This document shows, piece by piece, positions 54,457-64,000 of a stretch of 64,000 nucleotides of DNA. Source of the stretch: Devosia ginsengisoli (GTDB lineage: Bacteria; Pseudomonadota; Alphaproteobacteria; Rhizobiales; Devosiaceae). The position numbers and the translations under genes were made by a program. The notes under the pieces were generated by a model, which saw only the letters and a list, made by a program, of their open reading frames with translations, did no database searches and was not told where the DNA came from. Numbering within the stretch: the first letter of the stretch is position 1; every line of letters starts with the position of its first letter. Location of the stretch: positions 124,001-188,000 of the forward strand of contig NZ_JANQAJ010000006.1 of NCBI RefSeq assembly GCF_024707105.1. Reading direction: 5' to 3'.

Positions 54457-55356
54457 TCAGTTGGGCGAGTAGAAGATATGCGAGCCGATCTGGGCGACGG
54501 CGTTATAGGTGTGCGACCAGGAGGGGCTCACATTGGTCGTGTGGTAGTAAAGCGCCGAGCCCGGCACTGCACCCACCGTTTCGCCCAAAGCGAACTCGGC
54601 ATAGACGTCCTGCGCCAAAGCGGCCGAGCGGGCCCAGGCGCGGCGTTCGCCCGGCGCATCGGTGCGGCCGTCGCAGGCGAAGGTGAACTGGCAGCGGTGA
54701 TAGCCCTTGTCGGCATTCTGGTAGATGACGCCGCACAGGGTAGAGGGGAACTTGCCGGAACGGGCCCGGTTGACGATGACATTGGCCACCGCGAGCTGGC
54801 CGGCGGCACTTTCGCCGCGCGCCTCGTGATAGATGGCCTGGGCCAGGCAATCACGCTCGGCATTGGCATGTTCGAGGCGCTGCGCCAGCGGCTGGTAGCC
54901 GCTTTCGACATAGGCGGCGAGCGAGGCCGGGTTCAGTTCCGGCTCGGGCCGGGTTGTCGGGCTGGTGAAGCTGGCAATGGCCGAGACCGCGCTGTTGCCC
55001 CCCAGCGAACCGCGGGCGATGTAGCCCATCAGCACATCGGAGGTCAGTTCGTCACCGGCCTCGTTGCCGAACACATTGACGGATCGCAGGGCCTTCTGGC
55101 GTTCCACGTAATTGGCGAGCAGGGCGGGCGTCAGCGGCTGCTGGCCCGGCGCCAGCGGCACCATGGTCGGCCCGATGGCGGGCTGGGCGCGCACAGCGAC
55201 CAGATCGGCCGGCACCGGCAACGGGGTCACATCGGCGACACGGGTGGTTTCGGCATGGGCGGGAACGAGCGTCACGAACAGAACGAGCGCAACCGCGCCC
55301 AAAGCAAGCACATGCGAAACCGCACGCACAGCAATCTTCTGCCAGCTCTGCCCCAA
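54457..55356 (-). CDS. SleB-type cell wall hydrolase, exported
   Basis: This 299-residue protein has an N-terminal signal anchor (VLALGAVALVLFVTLVPAHA), a Pro/Ala-rich linker with APGQQPLTPALLANY, and a C-terminal Hydrolase_2/SleB domain (about 165-299). The domain has CLAQAIYHEARGESAAGQLA, including the catalytic Glu, then NRARSGKFPSTLCGVIYQ. The likely start is TTG at 55356 with AAGGA upstream. A GTG nine codons later is possible. The promoter region carries a perfect CtrA box, suggesting cell-cycle timing of peptidoglycan cleavage. Confidence 0.9.
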   Translation of the reverse strand: MGQSWQKIAVRAVSHVLALGAVALVLFVTLVPAHAETTRVADVTPLPVPADLVAVRAQPAIGPTMVPLAPGQQPLTPALLANYVERQKALRSVNVFGNEAGDELTSDVLMGYIARGSLGGNSAVSAIASFTSPTTRPEPELNPASLAAYVESGYQPLAQRLEHANAERDCLAQAIYHEARGESAAGQLAVANVIVNRARSGKFPSTLCGVIYQNADKGYHRCQFTFACDGRTDAPGERRAWARSAALAQDVYAEFALGETVGAVPGSALYYHTTNVSPSWSHTYNAVAQIGSHIFYSPN

Positions 55357-55517
55357 TGCCCCGTCCTTACCCCTGAGCCCGTCCGGCCATATCCGGCGGG
55401 CCTTCGTTCGGGCCCGTCATTGCGGACCCCTCGTCACTTCCCGGCCGGCACCCTAACCAAGGTTACAAGGCGATGGAAGTCGAAATTTACGGCTGGTTAA
55501 CTATGCCGGTTAGCTTC

Positions 55518-55533
55518 TTAAGTTAGGGTTAAC
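55518..55533 (-). promoter_or_regulatory. CtrA binding site upstream of the SleB-type gene
   Basis: TTAA-GTTAGGG-TTAAC matches the CtrA consensus TTAA-N7-TTAAC exactly, and the reversed strand also fits TTAA-N7-TTAA. It lies 162 bp upstream of the sleB-type start in the 332-bp gap 55357-55688. A further TTAAC (55497-55501) lies closer to the gene. The gap holds no gene I can support. Confidence 0.7.
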
Positions 55534-55688
55534 CTAGGGGGCGGCGATTGAAAACCCTGTAAATTGAAGGACTTGCCCCTTGGTGAAAGGGCACTTTCGG
55601 CAATGGCTAAAAGTTTACGGAACGGTGCCGCAAACCTGCGCTTTGCTGTGGATGTGTGGCCCGGAAGCCCGGCCGGGAGGCAAGCGGG

Positions 55689-56372
55689 CTAGCGCTTGTC
55701 GAACGCTGCCAGCCGCACGTGGTCGAGGCTTTCCATCACGGCGATGCCCAGTTCGCGAATGGCCGCATCGGGATAGACCAGGTCAGGCACCATGACCGTC
55801 TGCATGCCGGCGGCATGGGCGGCGCGCACGCCGGCATTGCTGTCCTCGAGCGCCAGGCAGTGCAGCGGGTCGATGCCCAGCCGCCGCGCCGCCGTCAGGT
55901 AGGGCTCGGGATGGGGCTTGGGATTGACCACATCGTCGCGGGTCACCACGGTTTCGAACAGGTCGAGCAGCCCCGCCGCCCCCAGGTGGTGGGTGGCATG
56001 GGGATTGCGCGAGGAGGTCGCGACAGCCGTCGGAATGCCGCGCTCGCGCAGGTCGGTGATGAATTCGCGGGCGCCGGGCTTGACCGGTACGCCGGAATGG
56101 CTGCGCTCGCGCATGATCACCCGGCAGCGCTCGTCGAACAGGGCATAGGGAAAGGTCACGCCATAGGCTTCGATCAGCAACTGGCTGGTGCGCTCGTGGC
56201 TGCCGCCGACCATGGACATATGCACGGCATCGGTCATCTCGAAGCCCAGCTCGGTGCAGACCTCGAAAACGATGGTCTTGAAGACGCTTTCTGTGTCGAG
56301 CAGAGTGCCGTCCATATCGAAGATGACGGCCTGGAACGGCGCGAGGCGCAGGATGTCGCTGTGGGATTTCAT
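55689..56372 (-). CDS. HAD-superfamily phosphatase (beta-phosphoglucomutase-like subfamily)
   Basis: This 227-residue HAD hydrolase has motif I VIFDMDGTLLDTES (nucleophile Asp), motif II TAVATSSRNPHA, Lys in NPKPHPEPYLTAARRLG and motif IV ALEDSNAGVRAAHAAGM. The cap domain lies at about residues 25-100. It is a phosphatase or mutase on a small sugar phosphate or phosphoglycolate-like substrate; the exact substrate is not readable. It diverges from selO across 95 bp. Confidence 0.92.
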   Translation of the reverse strand: MKSHSDILRLAPFQAVIFDMDGTLLDTESVFKTIVFEVCTELGFEMTDAVHMSMVGGSHERTSQLLIEAYGVTFPYALFDERCRVIMRERSHSGVPVKPGAREFITDLRERGIPTAVATSSRNPHATHHLGAAGLLDLFETVVTRDDVVNPKPHPEPYLTAARRLGIDPLHCLALEDSNAGVRAAHAAGMQTVMVPDLVYPDAAIRELGIAVMESLDHVRLAAFDKR

Positions 56373-56467
56373 CTCGCCCGATATAGGGCGATTTGCGCTT
56401 GTGCGCTAGGCGGACTGGCGAAAGGCTGGGTTGCGCACCAGCACAGCAGATGACCTATGATGGCGCC

Positions 56468-57877
56468 ATGACCAGCTTCCAGCCTGCCCGCAGCCACGAA
56501 ATGCTGGGCGATGCCTTCTTCGATCGCGTCGCGCCGGCCATTTTCCCGCAGACCATATTGCGCCACCGCGACCAGCGCTGGGCCGCGCGGATGGGGCTGG
56601 CCGATCTCACCGACGACCAGTGGCTCGCCCATTTCGGCCGGTTCAAACCCCTGCCCGGCTCGCTGCCGCAGCCGCTGGCCCTGCGCTATCACGGCCACCA
56701 GTTCCGCAGCTACAATGCCGATCTGGGCGACGGTCGCGGCTTCCTCTTCGCGCAGGGCTACGACCTTGCCGACGGGCGGCTGATGGATTTCGGCACCAAG
56801 GGATCAGGCACGACGCCCTGGTCGCGCGGTGGCGACGGCCGGCTGACGCTCAAGGGCGGGGTGCGCGAGGTGCTCGCCACCGAAATGCTCGAGGCGCTGG
56901 GCGTCTATACGTCCAAGAGCTTTTCGCTGATCGAAACCGGCGAAGATCTCTATCGCGGCGACGAGCCCTCGCCCACCAGATCATCGGTACTGGTCCGGCT
57001 CAGCCACAGCCATATCCGCATCGGCACCTTCCAGCGCCTGGCCTGGCTCGAAGACAGCGAAGGGCTCACGCAACTGCTCGATTATGCCATCGCCAACTAC
57101 TATCCCGAGCTGTCCGACGCGCCGGACAAGCCGGCCGCTTTTCTCGAAGCTGTCGTGGCCAATGTCGCCCGGCTCGGCGCGCAATGGACGGCCGCCGGCT
57201 TCGTGCATGGCGTGCTCAATACCGACAATATCAACATTACCGGCGAGAGCTTCGACTACGGCCCCTGGCGGTTCCTGCTGGCCTACGATCCCGATTTCAC
57301 CGCCGCCTATTTCGACGAAACCGGCCTTTACAGCTTCGGCCGCCAGCCCGATACGCTGACCTGGAACCTCACGCGCCTGGCCGAATGCCTGCTGCCGCTG
57401 TCCAGTATCGAAAAGCTGGAGCCGGCACTCAACACGGTCTGGCCCGCCTTCCGAACCGAACTGCCCCGCCAATTGCTGCGACGCCTCGGCCTCAAGCCCC
57501 ACGACACCGAAAGCGACGGCGCTTTCGTCGCCGAACTGTTCGGCTTCCTTGCCTCCAGCAAGGCGCCCTATGAACAATTCTTCTTCGACTGGCGCGGCGG
57601 CAGCCTCAGCGCCGCGCGGGCAGCACGCAGTCCGTCGGCCGGGATCTATGCCAGCGAAGCCTTCCGCCCCGTCGCCAACGGCCTGGAGCAATACGGCCCG
57701 GCCGACGACGTCAATCTCGATCACCCCTATTTCGCGCGGGAAAAACCGCGCACCATGCTGATCGAGGACGTGGAGGCCATCTGGGCGCCGATTGCCGAAA
57801 GCGACGACTGGGGTCTGTTCGAAAGTACGCTGGCGAAAATCGCCGAGATGCGCGATGCCTATGGCATCATTCCCTGA
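56468..57877 (+). CDS. selO: protein adenylyltransferase SelO
   Basis: This 469-residue SelO/YdiU pseudokinase-fold enzyme transfers AMP to protein Ser/Thr/Tyr in redox stress. Landmarks are ALRYHGHQFRSYNADLGDGR, DFGTKGSGTTPWSRGGDGRL, TLKGGVREVLATEMLEALGV, RLSHSHIRIGTFQR and HGVLNTDNINITGESFDYGP. The ATG at 56468 fits the family N-terminus better than two earlier ATGs. It ends 10 nt before the gamma carbonic anhydrase gene, with GAGGAGG between. Confidence 0.95.
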   Translation: MTSFQPARSHEMLGDAFFDRVAPAIFPQTILRHRDQRWAARMGLADLTDDQWLAHFGRFKPLPGSLPQPLALRYHGHQFRSYNADLGDGRGFLFAQGYDLADGRLMDFGTKGSGTTPWSRGGDGRLTLKGGVREVLATEMLEALGVYTSKSFSLIETGEDLYRGDEPSPTRSSVLVRLSHSHIRIGTFQRLAWLEDSEGLTQLLDYAIANYYPELSDAPDKPAAFLEAVVANVARLGAQWTAAGFVHGVLNTDNINITGESFDYGPWRFLLAYDPDFTAAYFDETGLYSFGRQPDTLTWNLTRLAECLLPLSSIEKLEPALNTVWPAFRTELPRQLLRRLGLKPHDTESDGAFVAELFGFLASSKAPYEQFFFDWRGGSLSAARAARSPSAGIYASEAFRPVANGLEQYGPADDVNLDHPYFAREKPRTMLIEDVEAIWAPIAESDDWGLFESTLAKIAEMRDAYGIIP

Positions 57878-57887
57878 GGAGGCCCAA

Positions 57888-58442
57888 ATGCCCATCTACG
57901 CCCTCGACGGCATCGCCCCGCAGATCGATCCCGATATCGGCTGGATCGCGCCCACTGCCGTGCTGGTCGGCGATATCGCGGTCGGCGCCGAAGCCGGCAT
58001 CTGGTTCGGCGTCGTGGCCCGCGGCGATATCGAGCGCATCACCATCGGCGCCCGCTCCAATGTGCAGGAAAATACGGTGCTCCACACCGACAAGGGCTAT
58101 CCCCTGACCATCGGGGAAAATTGCACCATCGGGCATTCGGCCATCGTCCATGGCTGCACTATCGGCGACAATACGCTGATCGGCATGGGCGCCACCGTGC
58201 TCAACGGCGCGAAAATCGGCAAGAACTGCCTGATCGGCGCCAATGCCCTCATCACCGAAAACAAGGTCATCCCCGACAATTCCATGGTCGTCGGCGCCCC
58301 CGGCAAGGTCATCCGCGAAATCGATGACGAGGGCGTACGCAACCTCGCCGCTTCCGCCGACCGCTATGTGAAGAATGCGAAGCGTTTTGCGGCGGGCATG
58401 GTGAATGTGACGGCAAGGCCGAACGATTTCGAGCCGGCCTAA
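57888..58442 (+). CDS. gamma-class carbonic anhydrase family protein
   Basis: This 184-residue left-handed beta-helix protein has hexapeptide repeats (VGDIAVGAEAGIWFGVVARG, ITIGARSNVQENTVLHTDKG) and metal-ligand His residues in NVQENTVLHTD, GHSAIVHGC and the sequence after it. The Asn/Gln-Glu pattern is that of CamH/YrdA-type proteins. The ATG at 57888 has a strong ribosome site. It is probably co-transcribed with selO. The stop shares CTAA with convergent pccR. Confidence 0.93.
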   Translation: MPIYALDGIAPQIDPDIGWIAPTAVLVGDIAVGAEAGIWFGVVARGDIERITIGARSNVQENTVLHTDKGYPLTIGENCTIGHSAIVHGCTIGDNTLIGMGATVLNGAKIGKNCLIGANALITENKVIPDNSMVVGAPGKVIREIDDEGVRNLAASADRYVKNAKRFAAGMVNVTARPNDFEPA

Positions 58443-59851
58443 CCGATCTCGTACGGCACGATGCTCCGCCGATCCGCCGGCACGCTGATGGCGGCTGCCA
58501 GCGGCGGCACCGAGCGTTGCGGGCAGGTGCGCCTCTCGCAGATGCGGCAGGAAATCCCGATCGGGTCGAACGCGGCCCTGACGGGATCGACATCCTCGCC
58601 ATAGACGGTGCGCACCGCATGGCTCACCTCGCAACCGAGGGCATAGGCATAGCGCCGCGTCGTGCCATGATAGCCGCCCGAGCGCTTTTCGCTCGACCAG
58701 GCCAGACACAGATAGCGGTTGCCGTCAGGCGTCTCGGCCAATTGCCGGATGATCTCGCCCCGCCCCTCGAAGGCACGATGCACATTCCAGAGCGGGCACG
58801 CCCCGCCGAAGCGGGCGAATTGCAGGGCCGTGGCCGAATGGCGCTTGGTAATGGTCCCTGCCGCATCGACCCGCGCGAAGAAAAATGGCACGCCGCGCTC
58901 GCGCGGCCGCTGCATGGTGGAGAGGCGATGCGCCACCTGTTCCAGGCTGGCGCCGAACAGGTGCCCCAGCTCCTCGATGTCATAGCGATGCGCCTCGGCC
59001 GCCTTGAGAAAGGCGCCATAGGGCATCTGCAGGGCGCCGGCGAAATAGTTGGTCAGCCCCATGCGCGCAATGTCCCGCGCCTCTGATGTCTTGAAGCTGG
59101 CCCCATCGAGCAACTGGCCCAGCAAAGTCGCCTGTTCCAGCCCCGCCAAAGTAACCGCGATCTGGAAGAACTGGGTGGACGGATCAAGCCGGCTGTTGAC
59201 CAGCAGGTCCCGGTTGGCCCGATCGAACTGGGTGATGGTGTCGCCGGCCAGCGGCGGGGTCAGCGTCACCCTGATATTGTGCATCTCGGCGCAATAAGCG
59301 ATCAGGCGGTGCAGCCGGTCCGGCCCGAATTCGCCCAGCTCGGCCGCCAGCGCCTCGGCAGCGCGATCAAGCGGGTCGATATAGTTGTCGGCATAGTGGA
59401 AGAAGTCGCGCACTTCCTCATAGGCGGTCTGCATACCCGATTGCGGATCGCGCGTCAGCGCCGCATCCACTCCGGCCAGCCGCTCATTGGTCTTGCGATA
59501 GCTCTCATAGAGCTGCAGCATAGCCCGCGCCATGTCAGGCGCATTGGTGGCGACGGTCTTCAGTTCCTGCAGGTTCGGCACAGCCTCCCCGAAGACCGGA
59601 TCGGCCAGTGCTTCGCGCAGGTCGGCTACCAGGCGGTCGGAGGCGTCGGTCATCAATTCGCTGAGGTCGAGATTGAACCCGTCGGCCAAAGCCAGCATCA
59701 CCGAAGCGGTCAGCGGCCGCTGGTTGGATTCGAGCTGGTTGACATAGGAAGCCGAAATATCGAGCCGCGAGGCCAGCTCACTTTGCGTCAGCTTGTGCTG
59801 GCTGCGCAGAGCCCGCAACCGCGCCCCGGCAAAGACCTTGCGTGCCGCCAT
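58439..59851 (-). CDS. pccR: PccR/ScfR-family XRE regulator of propionyl-CoA carboxylase
   Basis: This 470-residue protein has an N-terminal XRE HTH (LRSQHKLTQSELASRLDISA, then SYVNQLESNQRPLTASVMLA), a central IrrE/ImmA-like domain and the C-terminal ScfR domain ending in a Cys cluster (ISCRICERRTCPQRSVPPL). This family controls short-chain acyl-CoA genes; PccR of Rhodobacter activates pccB. It diverges from pccB here by 118 bp. The ATG at 59851 was chosen; GTG at 59857 is two codons earlier. Confidence 0.92.
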   Translation of the reverse strand: MAARKVFAGARLRALRSQHKLTQSELASRLDISASYVNQLESNQRPLTASVMLALADGFNLDLSELMTDASDRLVADLREALADPVFGEAVPNLQELKTVATNAPDMARAMLQLYESYRKTNERLAGVDAALTRDPQSGMQTAYEEVRDFFHYADNYIDPLDRAAEALAAELGEFGPDRLHRLIAYCAEMHNIRVTLTPPLAGDTITQFDRANRDLLVNSRLDPSTQFFQIAVTLAGLEQATLLGQLLDGASFKTSEARDIARMGLTNYFAGALQMPYGAFLKAAEAHRYDIEELGHLFGASLEQVAHRLSTMQRPRERGVPFFFARVDAAGTITKRHSATALQFARFGGACPLWNVHRAFEGRGEIIRQLAETPDGNRYLCLAWSSEKRSGGYHGTTRRYAYALGCEVSHAVRTVYGEDVDPVRAAFDPIGISCRICERRTCPQRSVPPLAAAISVPADRRSIVPYEIG

Positions 59852-59855
59852 CTTC

Positions 59856-59877
59856 ACAAATCCACAAAATTACAAAT
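59856..59877. promoter_or_regulatory. iterated ACAAAT motif in the pccR-pccB promoter region
   Basis: Three near-identical units ACAAAT, ACAAAAT, ACAAAT start at 59856, 59864 and 59872, an 8-bp period. They lie directly upstream of the pccR ATG in the divergent region. An iterated site for PccR autoregulation is plausible, but it does not match the TTTGCAA-type motif I associate with this family. Confidence 0.4.
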
Positions 59878-59969
59878 CTGATCTTGTGTGACTGTAACAC
59901 GCTTGCGCTTTCCCGTCTTGGGCTCGCTGCGGCAAAGGGCTAGTCTGCCCGCGAGACGGAGGCCCGCCC

Positions 59970-61502
<1,533 letters not shown>

Positions 61503-61511
61503 GGATGGGAC

Positions 61512-62054
61512 ATGCAGATAGGCACTGATGGCGGAGTTATCATTGAGGCGTGGGACGAGATTGACCACGATATTTTGGTCAGGGCATTTCGTGCCGAGGA
61601 TGAGCTATCCAAACTGCTATTGCTAACTTTCGAGGTTGAAGCTCAGCTAGACCAGTTCATCAAGAAAATCCTGGGGGAGGATATCTCTCGGTTGAAATTC
61701 TACGAAAAATGCATCGTCCTGAAGGCCATAAGATTTGGCAATGACGTATTCAAGATCGTCGATGGGTTACGTCAGCTAAGAAACAAGTTCGCTCACGACA
61801 AGACTGCCTCTTTTGCGAAATACAGTAAGCTTGTTGACCAGGTTATAAACGCCAAACCACCTATTTTTGATGACGTTTCTCGGTTCACCTTCGCCGTCGG
61901 AAAGTCTGAAAAAATTCCATATACACAGCTAACGACGGACCAAAAACTAGTCATTTTTGGCATTGCCACCGCGCAGTTCTTATCAGCAGCTCCCGAATTG
62001 TATGACTTCCCGCCCCCACGAGCGAAAATACAAATGAAGGGCGCGATGCTGTGA
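61512..62054 (+). CDS. HEPN-like protein inserted between pccB and pccA
   Basis: This 180-residue, helical, soluble protein has the HEPN ribonuclease-type motif R-N-x-x-x-H as RNKFAH (Arg90 to His95) after VFKIVDGLRQL. Codon use is AT-richer than in pccB and pccA, suggesting recent acquisition. It starts 9 nt after pccB with GGATGGG upstream, and its stop overlaps the pccA ATG (TGATG), so it is coupled to pccA. No antitoxin gene lies beside it. It may belong to the DUF4145/MAE-like HEPN groups. A toxin, defence or RNA-binding role is inferred. Confidence 0.8.
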   Translation: MQIGTDGGVIIEAWDEIDHDILVRAFRAEDELSKLLLLTFEVEAQLDQFIKKILGEDISRLKFYEKCIVLKAIRFGNDVFKIVDGLRQLRNKFAHDKTASFAKYSKLVDQVINAKPPIFDDVSRFTFAVGKSEKIPYTQLTTDQKLVIFGIATAQFLSAAPELYDFPPPRAKIQMKGAML

Positions 62055-64000
62055 TGATCACCAAACTCCTCATTGCCAACAGGGGCGAGATTGCCTGCCG
62101 GGTCATCAAGACCGCGAAGAAAATGGGCATTGCCACCGTCGCCGTCTATTCCGATGCCGACCGGGAGGCCCTGCATGTCCGCATGGCCGACGAGGCCGTG
62201 CATATCGGCCCGTCGCCGGCCAAGGACTCCTACCTCCAGATCGACAGGATCATCGCCGCCTGCAAGCAGACCGGCGCCGAGGCCGTGCATCCGGGCTATG
62301 GGTTCCTTTCGGAAAATCCGAAATTTGCCGAGGCGCTGGACGCGGCCGGCATCATCTTCGTCGGCCCGCCGGTCAAAGCCATCGAGGCCATGGGCGACAA
62401 GATCACCTCCAAGAAGATCGCGGCCGAGGCAGGCGTTTCGACCGTGCCAGGCCATATGGGGCTGATCGACGACGCCGAGCACGCCGTCACCATCGCCCGG
62501 TCCATCGGCTATCCGGTCATGATCAAGGCTTCGGCTGGCGGCGGCGGCAAGGGCATGCGCATTGCCCATAGTGATGCCGAGGCCCGCGAGGGTTTCGAGC
62601 GCTCCAAGTCCGAGGCCGCGTCATCCTTCGGTGACGATCGCATCTTCATCGAGAAATTCGTCACCGAGCCGCGCCATATCGAAATCCAGCTCATTGCCGA
62701 TGCGCATGGCAATGCGCTCTATCTCAACGAGCGCGAATGCTCCATTCAGCGCCGCAACCAGAAGGTGATCGAGGAGGCGCCCTCGCCCTTCCTCGACGAG
62801 GCCACCCGGAAGGCCATGGGCGAACAGTCCGTCGCCCTGGCCAGGGCGGTGGGCTACCAGAGCGCCGGCACGGTAGAATTCATCGTCGACAAGGATCGCA
62901 ATTTCTACTTCCTCGAAATGAATACCCGCCTTCAGGTCGAGCATCCGGTGACCGAGCTGATCACGGGCCTCGACCTGGTGGAACTCATGCTCCGCGTCGC
63001 CAATGGCGAAAAGCTGCCGCTTGTCCAGGCCGAGGTAAAGCGCAATGGCTGGGCCATCGAGAGCCGGCTCTATGCCGAAGACCCCTATCGCAACTTCCTG
63101 CCGTCCACCGGCCGGCTCACGCGATACAGGCCGCCAGCCGAAACCGATACGGTGCGCAACGATACCGGCGTCTTCGAAGGCGGCGAGATTTCCACCTTCT
63201 ACGATCCGATGATCGCCAAGCTCTGTACCTGGGCACCGACCCGTATCGAAGCCGTGGATGCCATGGCCGTGGCGCTGGACTCCTTCGAGGTCGAGGGCGT
63301 GGGCAATAACCTGCCCTTCCTCTCCACCGTCATGGAACAGGAGCGCTTCCGCGAAGGGCGGCTCACCACCGGCTATATTGCCGAGGAATTCCCCGAGGGC
63401 TTTCATGGCGCAGAGCTCAGCGAACAGCATCAGTTTGACGTCACGGCCGCAGCCGCCATCATGATGGCGCGCCGTGAGCAGCGCCGCAGCGGCGCCGCGA
63501 CGGAATCGCGCTGGCATGTACAGGCGGGCGAGACGACCAACAGCGTCACCCTGCACCAGCATGGCCTCGAAACCGTGGTCGATGTCGGCTGGCGCAGCGA
63601 GGCCGCCCACCTTCAATGGCAGCCGGGCGACAAGACGGCCCGGCTCGACTGGTCCGATGGCCGCACGGCCGTGCTCAAGGTCAATCCGACCACATCTGGC
63701 TTCCGCATCCGCTATCGCGGCGCCGACCTGAAGGTGCTGGTGCTCCGCCCGCATATCGCGGCGCTGCTGCCGCATATGCCGGTGAAAGTCCCGCCCGACA
63801 TGAGCCGGTTTCTGCTCTGCCCCATGCCCGGCCAGGTGGTGCGCGTGGATGTGGCCGAAGGCGATATTGTCGAGGACGGCCAGACCCTGGCCATTGTCGA
63901 GGCCATGAAGATGGAAAACGTGCTCAAGGCCGAAAAGCGCGCCCGGGTCGGCAAGGTCCATGTCGTGCCCGGCGCCGTGCTGGCGGTGGACCAGGTCATG
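62054..64000 (+). CDS. pccA: propionyl-CoA carboxylase alpha subunit (C-terminal end outside window)
   Basis: I read this frame from the ATG at 62054 to the window edge, 649 residues without a stop; only a few residues should be missing. The biotin carboxylase domain (1-450) begins ITKLLIANRGEIACRVIKTA and has ATP-grasp MIKASAGGGGKGMRIAHSDA, then NERECSIQRRNQKVIEEAPS and FYFLEMNTRLQVEHPVTELI. The C-terminal biotin carrier domain has the biotinyl Lys in VEAMKMENVL. Its start overlaps the stop of the inserted HEPN-like gene. It is controlled with pccB by PccR by analogy. Confidence 0.97.
   Translation, partial: MITKLLIANRGEIACRVIKTAKKMGIATVAVYSDADREALHVRMADEAVHIGPSPAKDSYLQIDRIIAACKQTGAEAVHPGYGFLSENPKFAEALDAAGIIFVGPPVKAIEAMGDKITSKKIAAEAGVSTVPGHMGLIDDAEHAVTIARSIGYPVMIKASAGGGGKGMRIAHSDAEAREGFERSKSEAASSFGDDRIFIEKFVTEPRHIEIQLIADAHGNALYLNERECSIQRRNQKVIEEAPSPFLDEATRKAMGEQSVALARAVGYQSAGTVEFIVDKDRNFYFLEMNTRLQVEHPVTELITGLDLVELMLRVANGEKLPLVQAEVKRNGWAIESRLYAEDPYRNFLPSTGRLTRYRPPAETDTVRNDTGVFEGGEISTFYDPMIAKLCTWAPTRIEAVDAMAVALDSFEVEGVGNNLPFLSTVMEQERFREGRLTTGYIAEEFPEGFHGAELSEQHQFDVTAAAAIMMARREQRRSGAATESRWHVQAGETTNSVTLHQHGLETVVDVGWRSEAAHLQWQPGDKTARLDWSDGRTAVLKVNPTTSGFRIRYRGADLKVLVLRPHIAALLPHMPVKVPPDMSRFLLCPMPGQVVRVDVAEGDIVEDGQTLAIVEAMKMENVLKAEKRARVGKVHVVPGAVLAVDQVM

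Overview
The window looks like a chromosomal stretch of an aerobic to microaerobic alphaproteobacterium of the order Hyphomicrobiales, most likely Devosia or a close relative. This is an inference from gene content and order: hprK, EIIA and HPr next to chvG/chvI and pckA, a DivL with Tyr at the phospho-acceptor position next to tsaE and ahcY, and pccR beside pccB/pccA. The base composition is GC-rich.

Positions 1-17165 form a low-oxygen respiration locus. It holds a polytopic haem-copper/NnrS-like membrane protein, a DUF2249 protein, a cbb3 oxidase operon (ccoNOQP, a small membrane protein, a DUF2189 protein, ccoI, ccoS), a degenerate globin-like gene, a hemerythrin-like protein, NnrU, HemN, UbiD/UbiX, and UbiT/UbiU/UbiV for O2-independent ubiquinone hydroxylation. 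Three FNR/FixK-type dyads sit in its two divergent promoter regions. ubiX, ubiU and ubiV each carry a one-base frameshift at a short G/C run.

Positions 17570-33383 are an integrated genomic island. A tyrosine recombinase lies at the left end, the intact tRNA-Arg(CCG) at the right end, and a 45-nt fragment of the tRNA 3' half at the left junction. The cargo starts with an SDR plus cytochrome c pair under a perfect FNR box and a P1B ATPase without an HMA domain. It continues with a cluster of about nine genes: several exported proteins, including one with four Trp-Cys repeats and one with a ClpP-like fold, around a PDZ/multi-TM sensor kinase and its NarL-type regulator. I recognise no known system in this cluster, and it is the best candidate here for something undescribed.

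Positions 33756-64000 are mainly core genome: a transglycosylase lipoprotein, polA, a Panacea-domain two-gene operon (probable toxin-antitoxin), a GIY-YIG protein, tsaE-divL, ahcY, a TetR repressor with its target, HPr/EIIA/HprK, ChvG/ChvI, PckA, a SleB-type hydrolase with a perfect CtrA box, SelO, gamma carbonic anhydrase, PccR, and pccB-pccA split by a HEPN-like gene. Four intergenic inverted-repeat regions belong to dispersed REP/BIME-like families, and a further dispersed element lies between hprK and chvG. Five convergent gene pairs overlap by exactly four bases (CTAG or CTAA).
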